A stretch of DNA of 64,000 bases from JAJZEO01 sp964350315 (GCA_964350315.1 CAYGJD010000005.1:56245-120244), one strand, 5' to 3'. Shown: positions 1 to 8,360, numbered from the stretch's first letter. Program-made: numbers and translations. The notes: generated by a model from the letters alone, not told the origin.

Positions 1-370
1 TCCCTTTTTTTTTCTTAAAGAGAGATTTTTCTGTGAAACTCATATCCTCACAGGCAAGAGATTGTAGAGTAGCAAGAAAAGTTACTGTCGCCTCTGTTTC
101 ACTGATGGAAGCGTTTTTTAAGATAGTTAAATTTTGAAAAGCTGTCGTTTGACTAAAATGTAAAAGAGATTTTTTCCACACTGCGATATTTTGGTTATAT
201 TGTGGTCCATCTTTATCTGTTGTGTCAATAATGTAGTCAATGTTTGAAAGGGCATAAGCAGAGTATCGAGAGCGCATTAATTCTTCAGGAGTTCTTGGCA
301 GAGCCTGATAATCATGAAATGGTTTACAACAATTAATATATAAATGGGTACTTTTGCAGGGGCAAGTCAT
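1..370 (-). CDS. YchJ-like SEC-C motif protein, cut by left edge
   Basis: The minus-strand reading frame is open from an ATG at 370 to the window edge (123 codons seen), so the gene is partial at its C-terminus. The first residues, MTCPCKSTHLYINCCKPF, form the C-x-C ... C-C knuckle (Cys3, Cys5, Cys14, Cys15) of the SEC-C/YchJ (UPF0225) family. The block LMRSRYSAYA at residues 31-40 is the second family signature, and it leads into an NTF2-like domain. YchJ proteins are about 150 residues long, so only a short tail is missing. The SEC-C knuckle binds zinc in SecA; the role of YchJ itself is not established. The gene is divergent from the MscS gene. No clear ribosome binding site precedes the ATG. 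Confidence 0.8.
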   Translation of the reverse strand, partial: MTCPCKSTHLYINCCKPFHDYQALPRTPEELMRSRYSAYALSNIDYIIDTTDKDGPQYNQNIAVWKKSLLHFSQTTAFQNLTILKNASISETEATVTFLATLQSLACEDMSFTEKSLFKKKKG

Positions 371-392
371 AGCATATATTGTTTCAATTTGG

Positions 393-398
393 TATAAT
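393..398 (+). promoter_or_regulatory. -10 element of the mscS-like gene
   Basis: A perfect TATAAT lies between the divergent YchJ-like and MscS genes. No convincing -35 box is found at normal spacing. If used, it puts the transcript start near 405, which favours the ATG at 424 over the upstream TTG (379) and ATG (397) in the same frame. Confidence 0.35.
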
Positions 399-423
399 GT
401 CGTCAAGGAGATATTTAGAGTTT

Positions 424-1578
424 ATGGGATTGATTTCTTTTTTGAGTACTTTGCCTTGGTGGCTTCCTATTGGAATAGTTTTTAGTGGGAATATTTTATT
501 TTTTTTCCTAACTAAGTTTTTTTATAATCGCATCTATCCAAAAGTGCTAGAACGTGGCCATAAAGTTTTAGGCTTATTTTTTAAGACATTTTATGGTCCT
601 TTGCAGCTTATTATTGCAATATCAGGCTTTTCAGTGATCGTTTCACTTTACGCAGGACATTTATTTGACGTTAGTGTGATTGCGGGTGTAAAAAAAGTAA
701 TTCAATTTGCTGTGATTGTTTCGGCATCCTGGGTTGCTTTTCGTTTCTGTAGAGAAGTGGAAAAAATTGTTCTTACGAAAAAACACTTAGACACGACAAC
801 CATTGAACTTTTTTCAAAATTGAGTCTAATTTTAATTCTTTTCTTTACAACATTGATGGTTCTGCCTCTATTTGGTATTCAAATAGCAGGTATTTTGACA
901 TTAGGAGGAATTGGTGCTGGTGCAGTTGCTTTTTCTGCTAAGGATGCACTAGCTAATATTTGGGGTGGTATTGTCATTGCAATTGACAAGCCTTTTAAGA
1001 TTGGGGAATGGATTTATAATATTGGCGAGTCAATGGAAGGCGTTGTTGAGCATATTGGTTGGAGATATACAATGCTAAGGCAGTTTGACAAGCGCCCTCT
1101 ATATATTCCCAATTCAACATTTTCTACTCTCGTTTTCATCAATGCTTCGAGAATGACAAACAGACGTATTCAGAAAATTTTTGGGGTTCGTTACTGTGAT
1201 TCTAAAAAAATGCCAGTAATTTTAGAGGAAATTCGTGAGTACATAAAAAAGAGACCTGATATTGACCATACTTTGACTAATTATGTTCATGTTGTAGAGT
1301 TTGCAGAGAGTTCTTTACAGATCAAAGTCAGAATGTACACAAAAAGCGTTGTCTTCATAGAGTATATGCAGTTGACAGAGATTGTTCTATTGGATATTCA
1401 TGAGATTATTGTAAGAAATGGTGCACAGATAGCCTACCCTACACAAACTGTCGATCATCCAGACTCTCATATGATGGCAGCAGGATTTGGTAGAGAACTT
1501 GGAAATGCAATCTTTGGAAATGTGGGCTTTAGTTTAGATAGCAAAGAGCCAAGCCCAGATTCTGTTGCTACTGAATAA
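424..1578 (+). CDS. MscS-family mechanosensitive channel
   Basis: Small-conductance mechanosensitive ion channel of the inner membrane, about 384 residues. It has several N-terminal membrane helices. The glycine/alanine-rich pore helix at about residues 155-180 contains GGIGAGAVAFSAKDALANIW, the family hallmark. A beta domain follows with IDKPFKIGEWI, and then the cytoplasmic cage domain. Such channels release solutes during osmotic downshock. ATG 424 was chosen because a TATAAT at 393-398 and AAGGAG at 405-410 precede it, although the spacing to AAGGAG is long (13 bases). TTG 379 and ATG 397 are alternatives and would add 15 or 9 residues. The gene is monocistronic or weakly linked to the orphan gene that starts 40 bases downstream. 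Confidence 0.9.
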   Translation: MGLISFLSTLPWWLPIGIVFSGNILFFFLTKFFYNRIYPKVLERGHKVLGLFFKTFYGPLQLIIAISGFSVIVSLYAGHLFDVSVIAGVKKVIQFAVIVSASWVAFRFCREVEKIVLTKKHLDTTTIELFSKLSLILILFFTTLMVLPLFGIQIAGILTLGGIGAGAVAFSAKDALANIWGGIVIAIDKPFKIGEWIYNIGESMEGVVEHIGWRYTMLRQFDKRPLYIPNSTFSTLVFINASRMTNRRIQKIFGVRYCDSKKMPVILEEIREYIKKRPDIDHTLTNYVHVVEFAESSLQIKVRMYTKSVVFIEYMQLTEIVLLDIHEIIVRNGAQIAYPTQTVDHPDSHMMAAGFGRELGNAIFGNVGFSLDSKEPSPDSVATE

Positions 1579-1618
1579 AGCATTAACTTTTGACTAGTTT
1601 GCAGGTGTCTACATCTTT

Positions 1619-3019
1619 ATGACAGCAATTAAAAATTGGATCAAAAAGCCTCGCTTTAGGATTTTTGCTTTAGCTTCAGCTGTGTGTCTGACTGGATTAA
1701 TCTATGTTGTAATTGTTTTGGCAACAGATGTACGGTCTATACCGGTTCTCCATGCACATAAAAGTTCTTATGCATACACAAAAAGTGAGTGTGATCGCTC
1801 GATTGATCTGTTTCCAGAATTGATGTGGTTAGAAGGGGCTGAGGAAGTTTGTGATGATCTGAAAGCGGGAGGCACATTAGATTATCAGTCGTCGTCATTT
1901 GATCAAGCAATAAAGGGTATTCGTGCGGCTGACTTATTTGTTTTGGGGGAGTACCCAGAATATTTGGAGTTTGTTTCTTTGTATCCAAAAAAGAATCGTC
2001 TTACATGGGATCAATTTTCTAAAGCGCAGGCTGAAATTAAATTCGTTATTGATATGTATCCCAATTTTTCAAAAGAAGAGCTCCTTGAAGCGATTAAAGT
2101 GTGTATTATCGTCAGTGAGATGAAGGCATCCAAGATGATGCGTGCTAAAGCATGGATCTATGGCGTAGCGAGCGAAGATGATTTTGATTTGCATAATATG
2201 ATTTTAAAGGATCATCTTGAAATTTTTCCATCATTTGCAAATTTACAATTAAAGCAAAAGCATCTCATTGCAGATATTTTAGGGTCTTTTTGTCCTCAAC
2301 GCTTCTTTTACTTTACCTCTGTCTATTCAATGATGAGTAAGTTTGATGATTGTGAACTTGTGACAAAGAATCGAGATCTCTTTGATTTGATTTGTTTTGT
2401 TCATCAATGCCGTATTTGTTCAAGGGATAATCCCGCGAACAGAGAGAATTCGGGTGGATTTGATCAAATGAATTTTAACCATCTCCAACTCTTTAAGGAG
2501 GCAAATATTTTTGCTTCCACAACTTCTGTTGAGGAAGGGTACAAGTTTTACTTATCAAAAAGAGGGCAGTGGTTGGGATTTGATACTTCTACACCGATAA
2601 ATCAAACTCTAACAATTGTTGGCTCTATTCTTAATTGTTACACAAAAGTTGAAGGGGATATAGTTAAAGAGGCATTTTTTTCGCTTAATCCTGATGACAT
2701 TTCTTTTCTGGTTAAAGAGCTAGACGAGTTGACAACAACAGGAGATGATTCTTGTCGTTATATGAGTTTTGTATTGAATTCTTTAAGAAGAAATACAAAA
2801 CTTGGAAGATCTTCACAAACGCGATTGTCAAAGTCTATAACTCTAGGATTTCCTTATTTTTCAAAGATCTTATTTATAGAACATTCGCAAAATCATAAAA
2901 ATGAAAGACCGCTTGATTTTTTTGATGTGGCACAAACGGTGCTCGAAGATCCAATGATTCTAGAAACAGGTAGATCAAAGGTATTAAAAAGTGGAAAGGT
3001 TCAGATAAGAAAGTCTTAG
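1619..3019 (+). CDS. Membrane-anchored protein of unknown function
   Basis: A 466-residue protein that I do not recognise. The N-terminus is basic, and a single hydrophobic helix at about residues 14-36 suggests an N-in anchor or uncleaved signal, with the rest facing the periplasm. The soluble part is alpha-helical in character and has a cysteine-rich patch near the middle (CFVHQCRIC). No enzymatic motif is evident. It lies 40 bases after the MscS gene on the same strand and could be cotranscribed. Its stop overlaps the stop of the convergent NADH dehydrogenase gene by four bases. An AGGTG stands 10-14 bases before the ATG. Codon use looks like that of its neighbours, so there is no sign of recent transfer. 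Probably lineage-specific. Confidence 0.75.
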   Translation: MTAIKNWIKKPRFRIFALASAVCLTGLIYVVIVLATDVRSIPVLHAHKSSYAYTKSECDRSIDLFPELMWLEGAEEVCDDLKAGGTLDYQSSSFDQAIKGIRAADLFVLGEYPEYLEFVSLYPKKNRLTWDQFSKAQAEIKFVIDMYPNFSKEELLEAIKVCIIVSEMKASKMMRAKAWIYGVASEDDFDLHNMILKDHLEIFPSFANLQLKQKHLIADILGSFCPQRFFYFTSVYSMMSKFDDCELVTKNRDLFDLICFVHQCRICSRDNPANRENSGGFDQMNFNHLQLFKEANIFASTTSVEEGYKFYLSKRGQWLGFDTSTPINQTLTIVGSILNCYTKVEGDIVKEAFFSLNPDDISFLVKELDELTTTGDDSCRYMSFVLNSLRRNTKLGRSSQTRLSKSITLGFPYFSKILFIEHSQNHKNERPLDFFDVAQTVLEDPMILETGRSKVLKSGKVQIRKS

Positions 3020-4743
3020 CCAGTCCCTGATTTTGAAGGTGGAAGCTCTTCGTCTGGGGAATCACTAAGATCTCCAATATGCTCTATGTTTCCCTTTTCA
3101 TCGAGATATTCTTTGTTTTCCTTAAGGCGTTTTTCTTCCGTCTTTTGAAATTGTTCTCTCAGATCCTTAAAGTTAGATGTGAGAATTTTAAAGTCTGTTC
3201 GACGTATGGCGATCAATTCTGAATCTTCGCAGCAGCGTACGGTTGCATTTCTTTTCTTTTGATTTAGAAGGGCCATTTCGCCAAAAAACTCACCTTTGTC
3301 TAAGGTTGCAATGACTTTTTCTTTTCCGTCTTTATCTTCAATGACTTCTACTTTTCCTTTCACGATAATATATAAAAAGTCTCCGATATCACCCTTGTGA
3401 AAAATAATGTCACCTTTTATGTAGTGCAGGTGAGTGATGCCACTTTTAACTTCTGCTTTCAGCTGAACTGATTCTTGGGGGACTAGGGCATCAAGCGTCC
3501 ATGAGAAGAAGACTTTGAATTTTCGATTTATCCCTGGAAGTTTTGCCCAGTAAGCAACCCGCCAGAAGACCCAGGCAATAAATCCTGAAAGTTTTATAAA
3601 GCCAAAAAGTTGTGCTATTGCTCTTCGATGTCCTAGAGCTGCCATCATTCCCAGCGCTTTGAAAGAGAAATCTTTACTTTTTAGGTTAAAGGCTTCTGCT
3701 TTTATGTTCTTTCCAACGCAACGCCCTTGTCTTACAGCAAATTGAGCTGTTGGAGGGCAATATTTCCCCTCTGTTTTAGGATCTGGTGCAGCAGCGCAGT
3801 CTCCAATTGCCCAAATATTTTTTATTCCATTCACTCTTAGAGTTCTGTCAGTCAATAACCTGCCTTTAATTTTTTCAAAATGCAGCTCTTCAATAAGAGG
3901 GTTTGGATTAGAAGGGACAGATGAAACGATTGTTTTTGATGGAATTTTTGTGCCATCTTCTAAAATTGCTTCGTTAGGAGTAGCAGAAGTTAAGTGTTTA
4001 TTAAAGATGATTTCAACACCACGTTTTTGTAGAAGTTTTCCTGCATATTCACCAAGAGCTTTAGGCATTTCTCGATCGACTAAACGATCTTTACTGTGGA
4101 CAAGAACAACTCTCAATTCTCTGTGGTCCAACATTTTGTATTCTTTTACAAGTTTGTGTGCTAAGTCATTGATCTCAGCTACAACCTCTACTCCAGAAAA
4201 TCCACCACCAGCAACAACAAATGTAAGTAAATTTTTTCGCACTTCAGGATCTTCTTCTTGTGCTGCTGTTTCAATAACATCGATGATACGATTTCTTAAT
4301 TTGAAAGCATCTGCAAGAAATTTAAAGGGTAGGGCATGCTCATGGAGTCCACCAGGTGAATCCCTGAAATCAGTGACATTTCCTAATGAAAGAACAAGAT
4401 AATCATAATGAAGTTCTAAGTCTGTATGATTGAAGTTTGGGGATAAGATGATTTTTTGATTTTTTATGTCAATTTCTGAGATTTCTCTAACGTATAAATG
4501 CGTGTGTTTTAACAGGTTGTGAAGAGCTGAAACAGAGTCTAAGATTCCGAGAGATCCCCCAACAACTTCAGCAAGCATTGGCTGATAGGTGAAGTAGTTG
4601 TCTCTATTGATTAAGATGATTTCATACTCATCTCTATGATGCTTAAACTGCTTTTCAAGTTCTAATGCAGTGTAAACTCCACCAAATCCTCCACCTAATA
4701 TCACAATGTTTTTTTTCTTTTTCGATTTGGGATCACTATTCAT
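3016..4743 (-). CDS. ndh: Type II NADH dehydrogenase with C-terminal cyclic-nucleotide-binding domain
   Basis: Single-subunit NADH:quinone oxidoreductase (NDH-2) that passes electrons from NADH to quinone at the inner membrane without pumping. About 575 residues. The FAD Rossmann motif GGGFGG is at 17-22, the NAD motif AGGGFSGVE at 178-186 and the FAD motif IGDCAAAP at 313-320. A hydrophobic, basic stretch at about 365-425 is the usual membrane-anchoring part. Unusually, residues about 435-530 form a cyclic-nucleotide-binding fold with a phosphate cassette FGEMALL (487-493) and Arg498 in KRNATV, so the ligand-binding Glu and Arg are kept. A charged 45-residue tail follows. ATG 4743 is preferred to GTG 4752 because a GAGG lies 8 bases upstream of it. 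The gene is divergent from the TMEM164-like gene. Confidence 0.9.
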   Translation of the reverse strand: MNSDPKSKKKKNIVILGGGFGGVYTALELEKQFKHHRDEYEIILINRDNYFTYQPMLAEVVGGSLGILDSVSALHNLLKHTHLYVREISEIDIKNQKIILSPNFNHTDLELHYDYLVLSLGNVTDFRDSPGGLHEHALPFKFLADAFKLRNRIIDVIETAAQEEDPEVRKNLLTFVVAGGGFSGVEVVAEINDLAHKLVKEYKMLDHRELRVVLVHSKDRLVDREMPKALGEYAGKLLQKRGVEIIFNKHLTSATPNEAILEDGTKIPSKTIVSSVPSNPNPLIEELHFEKIKGRLLTDRTLRVNGIKNIWAIGDCAAAPDPKTEGKYCPPTAQFAVRQGRCVGKNIKAEAFNLKSKDFSFKALGMMAALGHRRAIAQLFGFIKLSGFIAWVFWRVAYWAKLPGINRKFKVFFSWTLDALVPQESVQLKAEVKSGITHLHYIKGDIIFHKGDIGDFLYIIVKGKVEVIEDKDGKEKVIATLDKGEFFGEMALLNQKKRNATVRCCEDSELIAIRRTDFKILTSNFKDLREQFQKTEEKRLKENKEYLDEKGNIEHIGDLSDSPDEELPPSKSGTG

Positions 4744-4848
4744 AAAGGGCACCTCTTCCTCTTACAATAAGCCCAAAATAATAAAGAGCAATAAGTTTTT
4801 CTAACATGCTGGCTTTATGATTGTTAGTTTAGTTATCTATGAATTGTT

Positions 4849-4854
4849 TATAAT
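4849..4854 (+). promoter_or_regulatory. -10 element of the TMEM164-like gene
   Basis: A perfect TATAAT 21 bases before the ATG at 4875, in the spacer between two divergent genes. The matching -35 is weak. The ribosome binding site GAGGT (4865-4869) follows at good distance from the start. Confidence 0.4.
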
Positions 4855-4874
4855 AGAACGTATAGAGGTTAATT

Positions 4875-5552
4875 ATGGATGTTTTAACAGTGCCAATTTT
4901 TTCCCAGTATTGGGTTATTGCTGTTGTGTTGAATATAACATTCATCGTTAGCATTTTAATCTTGGGGCGATTGTTTCCAATGGGATGGCGCGCTAAGTTT
5001 GGTGAATGCATTGGGTTCGTGCTTGTTTTCATATTGTTCTACCATCAGATTTATTTCAATTATAGGGGGTTATGGACAATACGAGTTCTTCCTCTTGAAT
5101 ATTGCTCATTGATGGCGATGTCTGCTGTTATAGCACTTTATACAAGAAGTCCTGGCTTTTATGAATTAACGCTTTTCTTAGGGATAATTCCTCCTCTTCA
5201 AGCGTTGATAGTTCCTGCAATATACCAGGGAGAGGATCGAGTGATTTTCTATTTATTTTTTCTTTCACATTCTCTTTCTATCTTGGCGCCTTTGTACTTA
5301 ACCTTTGTTTTAGGTATGCGACCACGCATCTACTCTTGGTATAAATCAACTCTTCCTTTTTCATTCGTGGTTCCTGTCTTGATTTGCATGAATAAAGTTT
5401 TACAAACAAACTACATGTTCCTACTTGAAAAACCTATGGTGACGCACCCTATGAACTTTGGAAGTTGGCCATTTTATATATTTTTTTGGGCAGGGCTATT
5501 GCTCATGTTTAGTTTTCTTATTTCTTGCTGCTTAAGAAAACAACCACGATAG
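4875..5552 (+). CDS. TMEM164/YwaF-like integral membrane protein (TIGR02206 type)
   Basis: A 225-residue protein with about seven hydrophobic helices. It carries the signatures of the YwaF/TP0381-like family, to which eukaryotic TMEM164 belongs. One is the LPLEYCSLMAM block at about residues 73-83. The other is the NYMFLLEKP ... NFGSWPFYI block near residues 177-202. The biochemical role of the bacterial members is unknown; human TMEM164 has been linked to lipid acyl transfer, which is only a hint here. The start is supported by GAGGT upstream and a TATAAT at 4849. The last 79 bases overlap the 3' end of the convergent dihydrouridine synthase gene, a long tail-to-tail coding overlap. Confidence 0.8.
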   Translation: MDVLTVPIFSQYWVIAVVLNITFIVSILILGRLFPMGWRAKFGECIGFVLVFILFYHQIYFNYRGLWTIRVLPLEYCSLMAMSAVIALYTRSPGFYELTLFLGIIPPLQALIVPAIYQGEDRVIFYLFFLSHSLSILAPLYLTFVLGMRPRIYSWYKSTLPFSFVVPVLICMNKVLQTNYMFLLEKPMVTHPMNFGSWPFYIFFWAGLLLMFSFLISCCLRKQPR

Positions 5553-6481
5553 ATTTGAATCATTTGATCTAAATATTCCTGAGAAGAAAGAGTTTTTATT
5601 TGCAAAACATCTAATCTGATGTCATTCATTTGATCTGAGGCTTGAAAGAGAAATGAAACGAGTTGTTTAAGTTGATTGATGAGTGATTTTTCTGTTGGTG
5701 AGTCTAGAAGAGAATAAAAATATCTGATGTAATTTTCAGTGTCTTCCCAATTTTCAGGTGTTGAAGGAATGGAGTAATAGGCTTTTATTTTGTGGAAAAT
5801 CCAGGGGTCAATCACTGCTTGCCTACCAATCATAATAGCATCGCAATTTGTTTCTTTTCTTATCCGTATGACATCGTCAATTGATTTAATGTCGCCATTG
5901 CCTACCACAGGGATGTTTAAAAGTTGTTTTGCTCTAGCGATTAAATCCCAATGAGCAGGTGGTTTATACCCCTCTAATTTGGTTCTTGGATGGAGGGTAA
6001 TAAAACTTGCTCCTGCTTCTTGTGCTGCAAGAAGATTTTCTTCAAATAAAGAAGTATCTTCAAATCCTGAGCGTAGCTTTACGCTGATAGGAACCTCTGC
6101 AGCTTCGCACATTGCCCTTGTAATGTCATAGAGTAGAGTTGGTGTTTTTAGAAGTGATGAACCTGCTCCGCGCCCTGTAACTGTATTTGAGGGGCATCCA
6201 CAGTTGAGATCTACTCTCGGTGCGCCTCTTTTAATCAGAGCTTCTGTCATATCTGCCATTAAATGTGGAATCGAGCCCATGATTTGTGCTGCTTGTGGAA
6301 TAGGAGCTGTATCATTCGGATCGTATCTTTTTGCAAGAGAGGGGACGTGAGCATTTGTTGGGACTCTTAAAAATTCTGTGCAGGCTTCATCAAACCCTCC
6401 AATAGTTGCAAGAGCAACTCGAAACGGTCTAGAACCAACCCCTTCCATAGGGGCTAAGTAGAGTTTTGGACAAACACTCAT
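5474..6481 (-). CDS. dus: tRNA-dihydrouridine synthase
   Basis: FMN-dependent enzyme that reduces uridine to dihydrouridine in the D-loop of tRNA, 335 residues. A TIM barrel is evident: LAPMEGVGSRPFR (9-21) binds FMN, DLNCGCP (91-97) carries the catalytic Cys96, and VKLRSGF (134-140), LHPRTKLEGY (163-172), GNGDI (194-198) and IMIGR (216-220) are the further conserved blocks. The N-terminal half resembles the DusA/DusC branch, but I cannot assign the modified position. The ATG overlaps the TGA of the upstream MATE gene by four bases, so the two are translationally coupled. The C-terminal 26 codons overlap the opposite-strand membrane gene. Confidence 0.92.
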   Translation of the reverse strand: MSVCPKLYLAPMEGVGSRPFRVALATIGGFDEACTEFLRVPTNAHVPSLAKRYDPNDTAPIPQAAQIMGSIPHLMADMTEALIKRGAPRVDLNCGCPSNTVTGRGAGSSLLKTPTLLYDITRAMCEAAEVPISVKLRSGFEDTSLFEENLLAAQEAGASFITLHPRTKLEGYKPPAHWDLIARAKQLLNIPVVGNGDIKSIDDVIRIRKETNCDAIMIGRQAVIDPWIFHKIKAYYSIPSTPENWEDTENYIRYFYSLLDSPTEKSLINQLKQLVSFLFQASDQMNDIRLDVLQIKTLSSQEYLDQMIQIYRGCFLKQQEIRKLNMSNSPAQKNI

Positions 6482-7953
6482 AGATCTGATTTGTTTGTAG
6501 TATCAGCAGTTTCAAGTGCTTCTTCCTCTATTTCGGAATTGATCGCAACTGTTTGGGGAGAATCTTTTTTTGACACTGATTCCATAAGTTCTTTACTTTT
6601 CCATTTGCCTGAAGTGAATCTTAGATAATTGACTGCACATGAAGCAAAGGCATAGAAAACCCAAATGTAAAAGGCAATATCAATGCCTGCTTTTGGTAAG
6701 ATAACTAAAAAATAGGTAGGGACTAACATGAAAAACCAAATGCTAAGAGCGCCTGCTATGAGCAAGAACATAGTGTCTCCTGCAGCAGTTAGGATTCCGT
6801 TGATAGACCATCTTATGTTTTCAAAGAATATATAGAAAAGAGACATTGCAAGACCAAGTCTTGTCAAGCTTTTGATTGTAGCAAAATCAAGCGTACTAAT
6901 ATCCTTGGCATGTTCGATTGCTTCTGAATTTGTGTAAAACCAATCTATTAAAAATGATGGATATATGACTAATAAAATCGAAGCAGCAATAAGAAATATG
7001 ATATTTAACTGCATGGCAGATTTTAAAACATCTTTGACTTTTTCAGGCATTTTTGCGCCGATGAAATTACCAACTAAGGCAATTACTCCTTTTTCAAGTC
7101 CCATTCCAAAAAAGAGGAATAAAACAAGAATGCTTTGAACAACGCTTGCAACAAGAATGTGAATGCTTGAGATAGTAGCCATCATGTGATAGAAAGCAGC
7201 CCAGGCAAATATTTCTATCGCAACAAAAACAGATGGTGGGAGGCCAACACGTAGCGTTTTAAAGAAAAGAGGCTTATTGAAACGCCAATTTCCTGTACCA
7301 TATACTTCTCTGTTTTTCTTTACCAAAAAGAGCCAAGCAAGAATCGCTGCTTGAATAGTGATCCCGATACCTGTTGCAATCGCAGCTCCTTTTGTTCCCA
7401 TGGCAGGGAAATACCCCTTTATTCCAAAGATAAAAATAGGATCAAGGATGATATTGATAGCATTTCCTAAAATTCCTAGCCATTGCATGATTTGTGTTTT
7501 TCCACGACCAATAAAAAATCCACCGAAAGCAGTTGTAAGTGTAAATACAGGTCCAAATAACATGAAATACTTGAAGTAGTCGTATTCGTGAGGCTTTGTC
7601 ACAGGGTCATAGATTAGTCCAGAAAAACCAAGTGAGAGAACTAGAAAAAAAACGAGAGAAAATAGTGAGAACCAAATCATTTGCCATACAGGTTCGCCTA
7701 GTCGAGAATAGTCTTTAGCTCCATTAAATTGAGAGACAAAAACCTCAGACATAGCGCCCATAGTAACAAAAGAAAGGGTAAAAGCCCATCCAAAGGTCCC
7801 TGCTTGCACAGCACCATTCAGCGCTTCTGTTGAATACATGGAAAGGAATAACCGATCAACAAACACCATGAGCATCATTGAAAAGAAACTGACCATCATT
7901 GGTGAGGAAAGTTTCCAAAGCTCAGAAAGGTTGCCTTTTTGTAATTGTGTCAT
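6478..7953 (-). CDS. MATE-family efflux transporter
   Basis: Multidrug and toxic compound extrusion antiporter, 491 residues, with the twelve hydrophobic helices and two-fold repeat expected of MATE (NorM/DinF-like) carriers. Examples are FVDRLFLSMYSTEALNGAVQ at residues 27-46 and the repeat-start block GVIALVGNFIGA near the middle. These export cationic compounds using a sodium or proton gradient. A polar, acidic tail of about 45 residues follows the last helix. It is the first gene of a two-gene operon with dus. A TTGTAA-N17-TATAAG promoter (7962-7990) would start the transcript almost at the ATG, so either the message is nearly leaderless or translation starts at the Met-Met around residue 19. 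Confidence 0.9.
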   Translation of the reverse strand: MTQLQKGNLSELWKLSSPMMVSFFSMMLMVFVDRLFLSMYSTEALNGAVQAGTFGWAFTLSFVTMGAMSEVFVSQFNGAKDYSRLGEPVWQMIWFSLFSLVFFLVLSLGFSGLIYDPVTKPHEYDYFKYFMLFGPVFTLTTAFGGFFIGRGKTQIMQWLGILGNAINIILDPIFIFGIKGYFPAMGTKGAAIATGIGITIQAAILAWLFLVKKNREVYGTGNWRFNKPLFFKTLRVGLPPSVFVAIEIFAWAAFYHMMATISSIHILVASVVQSILVLFLFFGMGLEKGVIALVGNFIGAKMPEKVKDVLKSAMQLNIIFLIAASILLVIYPSFLIDWFYTNSEAIEHAKDISTLDFATIKSLTRLGLAMSLFYIFFENIRWSINGILTAAGDTMFLLIAGALSIWFFMLVPTYFLVILPKAGIDIAFYIWVFYAFASCAVNYLRFTSGKWKSKELMESVSKKDSPQTVAINSEIEEEALETADTTNKSDL

Positions 7954-7961
7954 ACACTTGC

Positions 7962-7990
7962 CTTATACTCTTTTAGTGTTCTTTTTACAA
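7962..7990 (-). promoter_or_regulatory. Promoter of the MATE-dus operon
   Basis: On the minus strand TTGTAA (7985-7990) is followed after exactly 17 bases by TATAAG (7962-7967), a good vegetative promoter. The expected start is close to the MATE ATG at 7953. The stretch from 7991 to 8167 upstream of it shows no gene. Confidence 0.45.
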
Positions 7991-8167
7991 GATGTGCATG
8001 TAATTGTAGGGGAAATTAGCCTTATAGCAGAAAATACACACATCGAATTAACGGTTTGAATTAGAAAAAATATTTAGTGTGCTGCCTGTGCCATTGAAAT
8101 GCCAAAATATTGATTATTAGTTCTATTTTCCCAAATTGACGGATATAAGTCTAGTGAAGATTTTTTC

Positions 8168-8196
8168 TTGTAAATAATAAGTCTCTCCCTTATCCT
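8168..8196 (+). promoter_or_regulatory. Promoter of the tRNA-Ala/tRNA-Ile unit
   Basis: TTGTAA (8168-8173), a 17-base spacer and TATCCT (8191-8196) stand about 50 bases before tRNA-Ala. The predicted transcript would begin just before the inverted repeat at 8205-8233. Confidence 0.45.
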
Positions 8197-8204
8197 CGTG
8201 TCTT

Positions 8205-8233
8205 CTGTTTTACAAACAAGAATTGTAAAACAG
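8205..8233 (+). repeat. Perfect 11-bp inverted repeat in the tRNA leader
   Basis: CTGTTTTACAA and its exact complement TTGTAAAACAG are separated by 7 bases and end 15 bases before tRNA-Ala. As RNA this forms a stable hairpin at the very 5' end of the precursor; as DNA it could be an operator. There is no U-tract after it, so it is not an intrinsic terminator. Confidence 0.6.
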
Positions 8234-8248
8234 TCTAGCAAAAAATGC

Positions 8249-8321
8249 GGGGACTTAGCTCAGTTGGTAGAGCGTCTGATTTGCATTCAGAAGGTCAGGA
8301 GTTCGACTCTCCTAGCCTCCA
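8249..8321 (+). tRNA. tRNA-Ala (anticodon TGC)
   Basis: A complete cloverleaf of 73 bases ending in discriminator A; CCA is not encoded. D stem GCTC/GAGC, anticodon stem TCTGA/TCAGA with loop TTTGCAT (anticodon TGC at 8282-8284) and T stem AGGAG/CTCCT with TTCGACT loop are intact. The acceptor stem GGGGACT/AGCCTCC carries G3-U70, the alanine identity pair, but has an A5-C68 mismatch. It reads GCA/GCG/GCU codons in translation. It is followed by a tRNA-Ile gene 39 bases downstream. Confidence 0.95.
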
Positions 8322-8326
8322 TAGCC

Positions 8327-8348
8327 GGCCCAAGGGATAACTTGGGCC
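8327..8348 (+). other. Hairpin between the two tRNA genes
   Basis: GGCCCAAG and CTTGGGCC form a perfect 8-bp stem around a 6-base loop in the 39-base spacer of the dicistronic tRNA unit. It may guide processing of the precursor. No U-tract follows, so termination is unlikely. Confidence 0.55.
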
Positions 8349-8360
8349 GCCTGCCATACC

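Noticed and set aside
3950..4402. Plus-strand open frame inside ndh
   Set aside because: It lies entirely antisense to the well-conserved NDH-2 gene, and its codon pattern mirrors that gene. No ribosome binding site.
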